Part shown: positions 35,603-44,395 of the stretch, piece after piece | Position numbering within the stretch: the stretch's first letter is position 1 | Layout: every line of letters begins with the position of its first letter | Assembly: GCA_913057245.1 (NCBI GenBank) | Contig: CAJXNH010000014.1 | Coordinates: 26,661 to 90,660, forward strand | DNA: 64,000 bases | Direction: 5' to 3' | DNA from: an uncultured Phaeodactylibacter sp. | GTDB lineage: Bacteria; Bacteroidota; Bacteroidia; Chitinophagales; Saprospiraceae | Made by a program: the position numbers and the translations under genes | The notes under the pieces: model-generated | The model's input: the letters and a program-made list of their open reading frames with translations, nothing else | Databases searched by the model: none | What the model was told of the DNA's origin: nothing

Positions 35603-35677
35603 TCTTTGAATTTTTTCAAAGACCACTCTGATTTTGAGATTGTGTGTGGGGTGGACAGCCCCGCACACCTCTTTTCC
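35603..35677 (+). terminator. Two stem-loops after the DUF4331 pair
   Basis: TCTTTGAA-TTTT-TTCAAAGA (35603-35622) is a perfect 8-bp stem. GTGTGTGGGG (35642-35651) pairs with CCCCGCACAC (35659-35668) and is followed by CTCTTTTCC. Together they probably end or attenuate the DUF4331 transcript before the TPR gene. Confidence 0.55.
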
Positions 35678-35694
35678 AAAAAAAATACAATGAC

Positions 35695-36927
35695 ATGAAA
35701 TCTATCAACTCCTTATTGATTTTAGCCCTGCTGGTCCTCCTGATTACCAATTGCCAGCAAGCGCCCCAACCTAAAGAAGATCAAAAAACCGCTGCTGCTG
35801 CAGAGGTGCCCAGCCTCTTAGACCGCAATGAAGCGCTGCGCAATGGCAAGGAATGGGAAACCGTTCAGAATCAATATGTCAGCCTGCGTAATACCATCCA
35901 AAAAGAAAATGAAGCCGAAGCCCGGATCAAAATGGCACATCTCTTCATCAATGAAGCGCGCGTAACCGGCGAGCATGGGCATTATTATCCGGCTGCCCTG
36001 ACGGTCCTGGCTGAAATTCCGGCAGACCATTCAGATAAGGATATCCGTTTTCGGAAACTCGCGACCCGGGCAAGCGTGGAGCTCTCGCTGCATGATTTTC
36101 AAAAGGCGCTGGAAACAGCACAAGCAGCTGTGCAATTGAACCCCTACAATGCACAGATTTACGGTGCCCTGGTAGATGCCAACGTGGAGCTGGGGCGATA
36201 CGAAATTGCAGTGGCCATGGCAGACAAAATGGTCAGCATCCGGCCGGACATACGTTCCTACGCCCGGGTGGCTTACCTGCGGGAAATCCATGGTCAGGTA
36301 AAGGGCGCATTCGAAGCCATGCAGCTGGCAGTAGAAGCCGGCTACCCTGGTTACGAAGCCACTGCCTGGGCAAGGCTGACGCTGGGCGAAATGTACGAGC
36401 GATACGGCAAAACCGATGCTGCCCGGCAGGCCTATCAGCAAATACTGGCAGAGCGCCCGAATTACCCCTTCGCCATCGCCGCGCTGGCTAACCTGGAAGC
36501 GGAGGCAGGCCATTATGAAAAAGCCGAACAGCTGCTGAAAGAAGCCTGTACAGCAATTCCCGAGTTCGGCTTCTACGAACAGCTGGCGGAAATTTACAAG
36601 TCCACTGGCCGTGAAGCAGACTATCAGCAAACGATGGACGAGTTATGGGTAATGCTACAGGAAGATACGGATAGTGGCCATGATATGAGCCTGGAGTACG
36701 CCAACCTGTATTCTGATCTGGCGGAGGACCACCAAAAAGCCCTGACTTACGCACTGGGCGAGTATGAGAAGCGCCCCGCCAATATTGATGTCAACCAGGT
36801 GCTGGCTAAAATTTACACCCGTATGGGCAACGCTAAAAAAGCAGGCCTGCACCTTGAAAAAGCCAAAGCCACACAGGCGCAGTACCCTGAGCTGAAAGCA
36901 CTCACTCAACAGCTGGCCAGCCGGTAA
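35695..36927 (+). CDS. TPR-repeat lipoprotein
   Basis: The start at 35695 (MKSINSLLILALLVLLITNC) gives a lipobox with cysteine near residue 20 and about 410 residues. The mature part contains successive tetratricopeptide helices, for example FQKALETAQAAVQLNPYNAQIYGALVDANVELGRYEIAVAMADKMVSIRP and YGKTDAARQAYQQILAERPNYPFAIAALANLEAEAGHYEKAEQLL. It follows the DUF4331 genes, so it may be a periplasmic or outer-membrane partner of those proteins; this is inference from neighbourhood. A terminator lies 26 nt after the stop. Confidence 0.82.
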   Translation: MKSINSLLILALLVLLITNCQQAPQPKEDQKTAAAAEVPSLLDRNEALRNGKEWETVQNQYVSLRNTIQKENEAEARIKMAHLFINEARVTGEHGHYYPAALTVLAEIPADHSDKDIRFRKLATRASVELSLHDFQKALETAQAAVQLNPYNAQIYGALVDANVELGRYEIAVAMADKMVSIRPDIRSYARVAYLREIHGQVKGAFEAMQLAVEAGYPGYEATAWARLTLGEMYERYGKTDAARQAYQQILAERPNYPFAIAALANLEAEAGHYEKAEQLLKEACTAIPEFGFYEQLAEIYKSTGREADYQQTMDELWVMLQEDTDSGHDMSLEYANLYSDLAEDHQKALTYALGEYEKRPANIDVNQVLAKIYTRMGNAKKAGLHLEKAKATQAQYPELKALTQQLASR

Positions 36928-36952
36928 GGAAAAATATAAGGTTGGATGGAAT

Positions 36953-36993
36953 TTGCCCTGAATGGTGTCTCCCACTGTTTGGGGCATTTTTTT
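36953..36993 (+). terminator. Rho-independent terminator after the TPR lipoprotein gene
   Basis: TGCCC and GGGGCA enclose an inner GTG/CAC pair and are followed by seven T (36987-36993). Confidence 0.6.
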
Positions 36994-37047
36994 GTGGTGT
37001 AGAGAAAGAGGGCTTATCTTACTGCCCCTGACCAACCGCTACCTGAA

Positions 37048-37830
37048 ATGCCAATCTTCAATTGCCGGACGCTTTGGAATGTTTTGCCCGTTGCTGTCTT
37101 CTGTATTGGTTTGAATTTTCCACTGGTTTCCGCCCATGCGCAGCCCACAGCCCTTATCCGGGGCGACACGACCAAGCCTCATATGGCACTGATCTTTACC
37201 GGGCATGAATATGCCGATGGTGGCGACCATATACGGCAGGTACTACGCGAGCAGGAGGTGCCCGGCAGTTTCTTCTTTACAGGTATCTTTTACGAGCGGT
37301 ACGCGCCATTGGTGCGGCTGCTCAAAGCTGATAGGCATTACCTCGGCGCGCATTCTGATCAACATCTGCTGTATGCACCCTGGTCGGCGCGGGACAGCCT
37401 GCTCGTTTCCCGTGATAGCTTCCTGCATGATCTGAATGCCAACTACGCCAAAATGGAAAAGCTGGGCATCGCCCGCCCGGAGGCGCCCTGGTTTCTACCG
37501 CCCTATGAGTGGTACAACGATAGCATTGTGCAGTGGACAGCAGATGCCGGGCTGCAACTCATCAATATGACCTATGGCACCCTCTCGCATGCCGATTACA
37601 CCACGCCGGATATGCCTAACTACCAGAATAGTGCGCAGATTTTCCAAAGTATCATGGACTATGAAGCAGCGCAGGAGCATGGGCTAAATGGCTTTTTATT
37701 GCTCCTCCACATTGGCACTAATCCGGCCCGGACTGACAAATTTTACCTACATTTAGAGGCGCTGATTGGCGAGCTGCAGGAGCGTGGCTACCGGTTGGCA
37801 ACTTTGCAGGAACTATTTCAAAACGATTAA
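37048..37830 (+). CDS. Polysaccharide deacetylase-like (NodB-fold) exported protein
   Basis: A 260-residue protein with an N-terminal signal (VLPVAVFCIGLNFPLVSAHA). The NodB fold is recognisable from ALIFTGHEYADGGDHIRQVLREQEVPGSFFFTG, the metal motif HSDQHLLY and the end GYRLATLQELF. The usual first motif TFDDG, which supplies the catalytic Asp, is here FTGHEYADG, so metal binding or substrate may differ. The stop is 3 nt before a GH9 gene, suggesting joint action on an amino-sugar polymer such as chitosan-type oligosaccharides; that link is inference. Confidence 0.75.
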   Translation: MPIFNCRTLWNVLPVAVFCIGLNFPLVSAHAQPTALIRGDTTKPHMALIFTGHEYADGGDHIRQVLREQEVPGSFFFTGIFYERYAPLVRLLKADRHYLGAHSDQHLLYAPWSARDSLLVSRDSFLHDLNANYAKMEKLGIARPEAPWFLPPYEWYNDSIVQWTADAGLQLINMTYGTLSHADYTTPDMPNYQNSAQIFQSIMDYEAAQEHGLNGFLLLLHIGTNPARTDKFYLHLEALIGELQERGYRLATLQELFQND

Positions 37831-37833
37831 CGA

Positions 37834-39609
37834 ATGTACCGACTTTCCCTTCTCCTTGCCGGGTGGTGCCTGTGCCTGGTTGCCTATGCTCAGGATTATC
37901 ATATCCGGATCAACCAAACGGGGTATCTGCCTTCGGAAACTAAGCAGGCGATTGTGTTTAGCCATAGTGCGAAGGCGCCTGTGATGCAACTTATCGCGCA
38001 GCAAACCGGAGCGGTCACAGCAGAGCTGTCTGCGAAGTCTGTTGAAGCGGACGGCTGGGGCACTTTCCCTTACCACTGGCAAGCCGATTTCACGAAAGTA
38101 GAAAAACCTGGCTGGTACTACCTGGCCACAGCAGACGGCAAGGCGCAGTCCATACCTTTTCAAATCAGTGCGCAGGCTTTCGGAGGCTACGCGGATACCC
38201 TGCTGATTTTTATGCGGCAGCAGCGGTGCGGTTACAACCCCCATCTGGATATGGTCTGCCATCAGCGCGACGGGCGGGCGATGTTTGGGCCCATGCCGGA
38301 TTCCACTTTCGTGGATGTGTCCGGCGGCTGGCACGATGCCGGCGATCAGCTGAAGTACCTCATCACCGGGAGTTATGCCACCGCGCACATGCTCAAAGCC
38401 TGGGAATTGTACCCGGAGGCTTTCTCAGATAAGGTGAATGCTCTGGGGCAGCCCGGCTCTAACAATATCCCGGATGTGCTGGACGAAGCCCGCTGGGGCC
38501 TGGACTGGATACACAAGCTCCACCCTGCACCCGATCAGCTGTTCCATCAGGTAGCGGACGACCGTGATCACCGGGGCTGGAAGATGCCCGATCAGGACAA
38601 CTCCGACTACGGCTGGGGCGCCAATAGCTACCGGGTTGCCTATTTCGCCACGGGTGAGCCACAGGGGCTGCGGGAGCACAAAAGTCAGGCTACCGGTCTT
38701 GCCAACCTCGCCGGGCGGAGTGCAGCGGCTATGGCGATGGCAGCCAGGCTTTGGGCCAAAATGGCAGCGGACAGTGCCTATTCTGACAAATGTGCTCAGG
38801 CCGCCCGGTCGCTCTACGCCCTCGGGCGGTTAAAAGAAGGCTTTCAGCAGGGTAATTCCTACGGTGCGCCCTATCGCTACAGCGAAGATACCTGGGCTGA
38901 TGATATGGAATGGGGTGCTGCCGAACTCTACCGCCTGACGGGGGAGGAAGCCTACCTGGAACAAGCCAAAGCCTACGCCCGGCAGGCGGGTACCGTATCC
39001 TGGATGCCGCTGGATACGGCGGAGCATTACCGGTATTACCCTTTCGTCAATATGGGGCACTATGCGCTTTACGATCTGGTGGATGCAGGTTTTCAGGATA
39101 CGCTGGCGGGCTACTACCGTAGCGGCATAGAGCATACGCTGGAGCGGGCACAATCCAATGCCTACGGGGTAGGGGTACCCTTTATCTGGTGTTCCAACAA
39201 CCTGGTGACTGCCCTCATCACCCAAATCATCCTGTACGAAGATATGACAGGGGACTACCGCTACCACGACCTGCTTGTGCAGCAGCGCGACTGGCTGATG
39301 GGGCGGAACCCCTGGGGTACTTCCATGTTTACCAGTCTGCCTGCTCATGGAGAGTATCCCTTGGATGTGCACACAAGCGTCTGGGCGCTCACCCGGGAGA
39401 AAGTGCCCGGTGGGCTGCTGGACGGGCCGGTCTATGCCACGATTTTCGGATCGCTGCGCGGGCTAAAACTCAATGAGCCGGATGAGTTTGCGGCTTTTCA
39501 AAACCCCTACGTGGTGTATCACGATGATATCGGGGATTATTCCACTAATGAGCCTACGATGGATGGTACGGCCGGGGCAATTTTGATGATGGCGTATTGG
39601 GGGCGGTAA
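37834..39609 (+). CDS. Glycoside hydrolase family 9 (endoglucanase/exo-glucosaminidase type)
   Basis: A 591-residue protein with a signal peptide (MYRLSLLLAGWCLCLVAYAQ), an N-terminal immunoglobulin-like cellulase domain (IRINQTGYLPSETKQAIVF) and a GH9 catalytic (alpha/alpha)6 domain. Catalytic aspartates lie in DVSGGWHDAGDQLKY, and the family's C-terminal signature with the acid Glu is STNEPTMDGTAGAILMMAYWG. GH9 enzymes cut beta-1,4-glucans; some marine members remove glucosamine. The deacetylase gene directly upstream favours an amino-sugar substrate, but this is inference. Confidence 0.9.
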   Translation: MYRLSLLLAGWCLCLVAYAQDYHIRINQTGYLPSETKQAIVFSHSAKAPVMQLIAQQTGAVTAELSAKSVEADGWGTFPYHWQADFTKVEKPGWYYLATADGKAQSIPFQISAQAFGGYADTLLIFMRQQRCGYNPHLDMVCHQRDGRAMFGPMPDSTFVDVSGGWHDAGDQLKYLITGSYATAHMLKAWELYPEAFSDKVNALGQPGSNNIPDVLDEARWGLDWIHKLHPAPDQLFHQVADDRDHRGWKMPDQDNSDYGWGANSYRVAYFATGEPQGLREHKSQATGLANLAGRSAAAMAMAARLWAKMAADSAYSDKCAQAARSLYALGRLKEGFQQGNSYGAPYRYSEDTWADDMEWGAAELYRLTGEEAYLEQAKAYARQAGTVSWMPLDTAEHYRYYPFVNMGHYALYDLVDAGFQDTLAGYYRSGIEHTLERAQSNAYGVGVPFIWCSNNLVTALITQIILYEDMTGDYRYHDLLVQQRDWLMGRNPWGTSMFTSLPAHGEYPLDVHTSVWALTREKVPGGLLDGPVYATIFGSLRGLKLNEPDEFAAFQNPYVVYHDDIGDYSTNEPTMDGTAGAILMMAYWGR

Positions 39610-39615
39610 ACCTGA

Positions 39616-39790
39616 TCAGTACCAGATCGCTTCCTGCAACTGATCAGGGTTGAAAATATCTTCTGTCAGTTCCGGCCCTGTATCAATATCCCGGTACACT
39701 TCCGTTTGGATCAGCTGACCGTCGATGTAGAAGGCCATATGGCCTGTGCAGCAAAAGGCAGGGTCAGAAAGGACAACAGTAAAAGCGTGG
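39616..39790 (-). pseudogene. 3' fragment of a small gene of unknown function
   Basis: The minus strand reads AFTVVLSDPAFCCTGHMAF, then YIDGQLIQTEVYRDIDTG, then PELTEDIFNPDQLQEAIWY to a TGA at 39616-39618, closed upstream by a TAG. A different frame nearby (near 39757-39805) reads like a signal peptide (LLLLSFLTLPFAAQA), so a frameshifted exported protein is possible. No family recognised. Confidence 0.35.
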
Positions 39791-39889
39791 GGCTAAGTTT
39801 TTCATAATCGGGTGATTTATACCCAAAATTAGCGCCGTTCCCTTATTTTGGAGGGTGGATTATTGTGAACAGAAAACGAACCACTTGTT

Positions 39890-41437
39890 ATGCTCAAAGC
39901 CTGTCTGATTGGATTGCTCCTTTTGCTGGGTGCGATACCGGCAATCGTTGCTCAGCAAGCCACGCCCGCTACGCCTCCCAACATCATCTACATCCTGGCT
40001 GACGATCTCGGCTACGGCGAGTTGGGGGCTTACGGTCAGGACAAAATCGAAACGCCAAATATTGATGCCCTTGCCAGGGAAGGCATGCGCTTCACCGACC
40101 ACTACAGCAGTGCGCCGGTTTGTGCGCCCGCCCGTTATATGCTGCTTACCGGGCAGCATGCCGGCCATGCCTACATCCGGAATAATGACGAAGGCAAGGC
40201 CCGCGGCGATGTCTGGGATTACCGGGCGATGCTCCGCGATTCCGTACTGGAAGGGCAACGGGCGATGCCGTCGGATACCCGCACTTTAGCCCACTACCTG
40301 AAAGCAGAGGGTTATGCGACCGGGATGGTGGGCAAATGGGGGCTTGGTCATCCCGGTTCAGTCAGCACACCCAACAAAATGGGGTTTGACTTCTTCTTCG
40401 GCTACAATTGTCAGCGGCAGGCGCATACTTACTATCCGGTGCATTTGTACAAAAATGAGTCGCGCGTATACCTGCGCAATGACACCGTGGCGCCACATAC
40501 GCCTTTACCGCAAGGTGCCGATCCTTATGATGCAGCGAGTTACGCCCCTTATCAGCTTGCAGATTATGCACCGGATGTCATGTTTGAGGAAATGGTGGGG
40601 TTTGTGCAGCAGCAGGATCAACCCTTCTTTTTGTACTGGGCCACGCCCATCCCGCACGTAGCCCTGCAGGCTCCGCAGCGTTGGGTGGACTACTACGTGA
40701 ATAAGTTTGGCGATGAGGAGCCCTACACCGGCAAAAGTTATTTCCCCAGCCGCTATCCGTGGGCTACCTACGCCGCCATGATTTCTTACCTCGACGAAAA
40801 TGTAGGGAAACTCGTAGCCCATCTGAAAGCCACCGGGCAGTACGACAACACCCTGATCGTCTTTACCTCTGACAACGGGCCGACCTTCGCCGGTGGTGCC
40901 GACCCGGTTTTCTTCGATAGTGCTGCGCCCTTTGAGGGTACGAAGGGCAGAGGCAAAGCCTATCTGTACGAGGGCGGCATCCGGGTGCCCATGATTGCCA
41001 CCTGGCCCGGGCAGATTCCGGCAGGCACTTCCACTGCGCATCCCTCTGCCCACTACGATTTTCTGGCTACGGTTGCTGATCTGCTGGGGTTTGAAGTGGA
41101 AGGCGGGACCGATGGCATCAGCTTTCTGCCCACGCTGCTGCAACAAGGATCCCAAAAAAAGCACGATGCCCTCATCTGGGCTTTCCCCGGCTATGGCGGG
41201 CAAGCGGCGGTACGCATGGGCGACTGGAAGCTGCTGCGCCGGCACCTGATCGGTGAAGAGCCACCCACGCTGGAGCTTTACCATCTGGGAAAAGACCCTG
41301 CTGAGCGGCAAAATGTGGCTAAGGATTATCCTGAGGTCGTACAGCAGTTGGCGGAGCGGTTTGATCAGGCTTACCGCCCGAGTCATTTGGAAAAGCATCG
41401 GATTCCGGCCTTGGAGGATGGGCTGCTTTCTGACTAA
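39890..41437 (+). CDS. Secreted sulfatase (arylsulfatase A family)
   Basis: A 515-residue protein with a signal peptide (MLKACLIGLLLLLGAIPAIVAQ). The sulfatase fold is marked by NIIYILADDLGYGELGAYGQDKIETPNIDALAREG, the active-site motif CAPARYMLLTG (Cys-x-Pro-x-Arg, the cysteine to be converted to formylglycine), GKWGLGHPG and TSDNGPTF. The C-terminal domain ends near YHLGKDPAERQNVAKDYPEVV. It should hydrolyse sulfate esters on polysaccharides outside the cytoplasm. No maturation enzyme is in the window. It is monocistronic. Confidence 0.92.
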   Translation: MLKACLIGLLLLLGAIPAIVAQQATPATPPNIIYILADDLGYGELGAYGQDKIETPNIDALAREGMRFTDHYSSAPVCAPARYMLLTGQHAGHAYIRNNDEGKARGDVWDYRAMLRDSVLEGQRAMPSDTRTLAHYLKAEGYATGMVGKWGLGHPGSVSTPNKMGFDFFFGYNCQRQAHTYYPVHLYKNESRVYLRNDTVAPHTPLPQGADPYDAASYAPYQLADYAPDVMFEEMVGFVQQQDQPFFLYWATPIPHVALQAPQRWVDYYVNKFGDEEPYTGKSYFPSRYPWATYAAMISYLDENVGKLVAHLKATGQYDNTLIVFTSDNGPTFAGGADPVFFDSAAPFEGTKGRGKAYLYEGGIRVPMIATWPGQIPAGTSTAHPSAHYDFLATVADLLGFEVEGGTDGISFLPTLLQQGSQKKHDALIWAFPGYGGQAAVRMGDWKLLRRHLIGEEPPTLELYHLGKDPAERQNVAKDYPEVVQQLAERFDQAYRPSHLEKHRIPALEDGLLSD

Positions 41438-42245
41438 CCCCGCCTCCCCCTCATTCAAACTAGCCCGGCTGGAGCAAATTCGGGATGGCTGCTGGTGTAG
41501 AGCTTTCTGCTCTGCTCCAGCTTACCCACAAAGAAAGAGGATACTAAGTGGTGGTGGGCGTGTTGGCACTATAGTTTTTCTTATCAGAATGAGATGGGCT
41601 CCGCCAGAGGAAAATCGTTTGCCCATGAAAGCTCAGCGTTTGCTATTGCTTGCCTCGGGAGGGTTTAGCTTGGGAGCAAATTTTACATGTTCTTTTCCTT
41701 GATGAAAAGAACCAAAAATCACGGCTGTGCAGCGTTTTTAACGCGGATTGAACTGGCAAAACCTAAACTGCTCAAACTCGCCTTATTGCTAAGTAATACC
41801 GCAAATTGTGGAGAACAGCATAGCGCTAATTTTTCAAGCTGATTGTGCGTACTGGCTCAAACAGTGAGCCGTTCTTCACGGTTTTGCCAGCCCAATCCGC
41901 TAAACGCTGCAATGCCGAGGGGCAACCCTTGTGCTCCTAAGCGTTGGCTTGGGCTGAGCAGTGCCACCGGTATGGCAACCACAGCGGTGCTAGCCTGACC
42001 AATCTGCCTCCCCCCCTTGGCACCAAGCAGGTTTTTCCCTTCCAGCACGGCAAGTGAGCAAAACGATCATGGGTAAAAAGGAAGAAAAGCGCTAAGTGTG
42101 GATACGGGCCTTGTAGGTTTTTGCTTTGTACCCAGACCATCAAGGACTGAGTTCCAAAGTGGGCTTATGATCGGGTGAAGGGGCTAAGGCTCATCCGCAG
42201 CAAGATACACAGCAACCGGGAAAAAGCTATTGCATCTCTGAAAGC
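41438..42245. repeat. Repeat-bearing intergenic region with a long inverted repeat
   Basis: No gene was found in this 808-nt stretch. GCAGCGTTTTTAACGCGGAT and TGAACTGGCAAAACC (41729-41763) form an inverted match with 41880-41910 (GGTTTTGCCAGCCCAATCCG, then CTAAACGCTGC), enclosing about 116 nt. The word GATGAAAAGAACCAAAAATC just before it is typical of intergenic repeats I have seen in Bacteroidota. A 31-nt sequence at 41494-41524 recurs inverted at 44234-44264 with a few changes. Confidence 0.55.
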
Positions 42246-42422
42246 TCACCTCCGCCTCCCCCGCATCCAAACCGGCCCGGCCGTAAACCAAAGTACCATA
42301 CCCAGTGCCATGAGCTGTTTTTGCAACGGTGCCTCCATCTGATTGGCAAATACGAGCAGGGCAGGGATGAGCGTCAGCCCCAGCCCGGCAATAGCAATGA
42401 TCGGAATCAGGATGTTTTTCAT
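42246..42422 (-). CDS. Small membrane protein (58 residues)
   Basis: The frame from ATG 42422 encodes MKNILIPIIAIAGLGLTLIP followed by ALLVFANQMEAP and a second hydrophobic segment LMALGMVLWFTAGPVWM, ending RGRRR. The start overlaps the stop of the upstream fragment (ATGA), which shows it was translationally coupled to a membrane transporter gene that is now mostly deleted. It is probably a small inner-membrane subunit or accessory of that transporter. It is still intact. Confidence 0.6.
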   Translation of the reverse strand: MKNILIPIIAIAGLGLTLIPALLVFANQMEAPLQKQLMALGMVLWFTAGPVWMRGRRR

Positions 42423-42500
42423 GATAGTTTAGATTGGAGTGAAGCAGAGGGTTTGAGCAGATAGCTGAAGCCGATGTACAGCAGCACAGCGATAAACCAC
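42419..42500 (-). pseudogene. C-terminal tail of a deleted membrane transporter gene
   Basis: In the frame that ends at TGA 42419-42421 the minus strand reads LPGWFIAVLLYIGFSYLLKP followed by SASLQSKLS, a last transmembrane helix and cytoplasmic tail. Immediately upstream, without a gap, the sequence becomes rhamnulose-1-phosphate aldolase in another frame. So only the last 27 or so codons of this gene remain. By position in rhamnose gene clusters it may have been a sugar transporter. Confidence 0.5.
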
Positions 42501-43667
42501 CCGGGCAGTCTGTTTGTTTTTGGCAAAGGTGAACATGCCCACGCCCGGGTACAGGATGACGACCGGGTTGGGGTCGCGCATCGCCGGGCTGTCGGGGTGT
42601 TTGCAGCTTTCGTAGTATTCAGCGTAGTCTTTCCGATACTGTTCGAATGCCGGTTCCAGTTGTGTTTTGATGGCCTCCGGATTGGAGAGGTCGGCATCTG
42701 ATGGCATTTCCAGCACCAGTGGTTTGATCTTGGTGCGCAGGAAATGGTCGGGGCAGGAGGTGCCCAGCGGTGCCAGCTTGTCCAGGTCGTGGCTGTTGAT
42801 GAATTGCAGCACCCGCTCATCATCGGTGAAGTGCCCGATCATACGCTTATGGCTGGAGCATAAACCCCGCAGGATGGGCGCCATTTTTGCGGCCTGCTTT
42901 TTACGTCCGGCATCAGGGAGGCTTTCCATACGGGCGCCTCCAAATACCGGGCGGTCTTTGCCTTCGCGCTCGGCAATGTAACGGGAGGCCTGTTCAATGA
43001 CTTCCAGGCTATTCATGTAGCATTCGTAGGAGGTGTCTCCCCAGGTGAATAAGCCATGACTGCCGAGTACGATGCCCCGGATGCCCGGATTGTCATTCAG
43101 GCACTTTTCCAGTTGCATCCCGAGGTCAAACCCGGGGCGCTGCCAGGGCACCCAGCCCATGGTGTCGCCCCATATTTCTTTGGTGACGGCTTCACTGTCT
43201 TCCGCAGCAGCCACAGCGATCAGGGCATCGGGGTGCAGGTGGTCGATGTGCTTGAAAGGCAGTAGCCCGTGCAAAGGTGTATCAATAGACGGGGCACGGC
43301 TGTCCAGGTCGTACAGGCAGTGGTAAAACAGCCCGACCATCTCATCCTCATGCTCAATGTCGCGGTATACGTTCTTCAGGTCACGCAGGCGGCTTGTGTA
43401 CAAACCGGCGATGCCCGAGCGGGTCAGGGTGCCAATATCACCACCGGATCCTTTTACCCACATCACTTCCACTTCCTCACCGGTCAGCGGGTCTTTTTCG
43501 ATGGTTTTGCAGCTCGTATTGCCCCCTCCGAAGTTGGTGATCCGCAAATCGGCACCAAGAATATTAGAGCGGTAGAGGAATAAGCCTACTTCGTCTCCTT
43601 CCAGCGCTGCGGCTTTTTGCTCGTCCCACAAATAATCAACATGGGAGAATTGATCGGTGGCTGTCAT
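42429..43667 (-). pseudogene. rhaD: Truncated rhamnulose-1-phosphate aldolase/dehydrogenase gene
   Basis: The start at 43667 (MTATDQFSHVDYLWDEQ) gives 412 residues. The aldolase domain of the bifunctional aldolase/short-chain dehydrogenase is visible: NILGADLRITNFGGGNTSCK, MWVKGSGGDIGTL, DTPLHGLLPFKHIDHLHPDALIA with its zinc histidines, and GSHGLFTWGD. Full proteins run to about 700 residues with a C-terminal Rossmann domain. Here, after FTFAKNKQTARV (about 42500), the frame continues only through 22 unrelated residues encoded by the tail of another gene. A deletion fused the two genes. Rhamnose catabolism through this protein is probably lost. Confidence 0.82.
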
Positions 43668-44395
43668 GTTCAGGTTTTTTCTGTTTTCGATAAATGGATG
43701 ATCTGAAAGTACGGTTGTAATGCCGTTTGAGTGTCCTGTGCTTTCCGGTAAGAATGGCACGGAGGGCCCCTGTTGCCTCCGCCATCAAATTACAGGAAAA
43801 GGGGCAATAGCCAAAGTATAGCATAACGTCCATGCTACCCGGTAGTGGGCAAGCCTGCTCAGTTCGCCGGAGCGGTCATCTTCCTGGCAACCCTTACGAA
43901 CACACTGGTCAAATACGGCTTCTGTCAGGGTTCGGGAATAGCCGTTTGCGCCAACAGTCTTCTATCGGCTTTGCCTTGATTTTGCTGATGGAAGGAGGGT
44001 CTATCTGGTGGCAGATGTAGGTTTAAATTCTAAATTTTTATTTTACTCATTCAGAAATTTCTTAGGCTTTTAAAATTACTAAAATACTGTGTTCATTTTG
44101 GCCGGTAGCCCGGCGGGGCTTGGGTGCCGTTTCCGGAAAGGCAGGGGGGAGGTGCACAACAAATTGCACTTTTTGATTAGCCTGGCAGCATTTGCTGTTA
44201 GCCTACTTTGGTGCATTGCCCAAAAATCTTGGATAAGCTGTAGCAGAGCGGGAAGCTCTACCCCGGCAACCTTTGTCATACACACTGGCAGGGGAGGGGT
44301 TTGTCCGAATGTTTACTATTTTCGTAGCTTTAGGCGGCAGCCTCAAAAGTGGGTGCTAAAATTCCAATATCATCGAACCGAACAAAACATAAACC
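43668..44395. other. Intergenic region between the rhaD remnant and dihydroorotase
   Basis: No gene recognised in 728 nt. It must contain the divergent promoters of rhaD and pyrC. A 31-nt sequence at 44234-44264 (TAAGCTGTAGCAGAGCGGGA, then AGCTCTACCCC) is an inverted near copy of 41494-41524 on the other side of the rha remnant. Confidence 0.4.
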
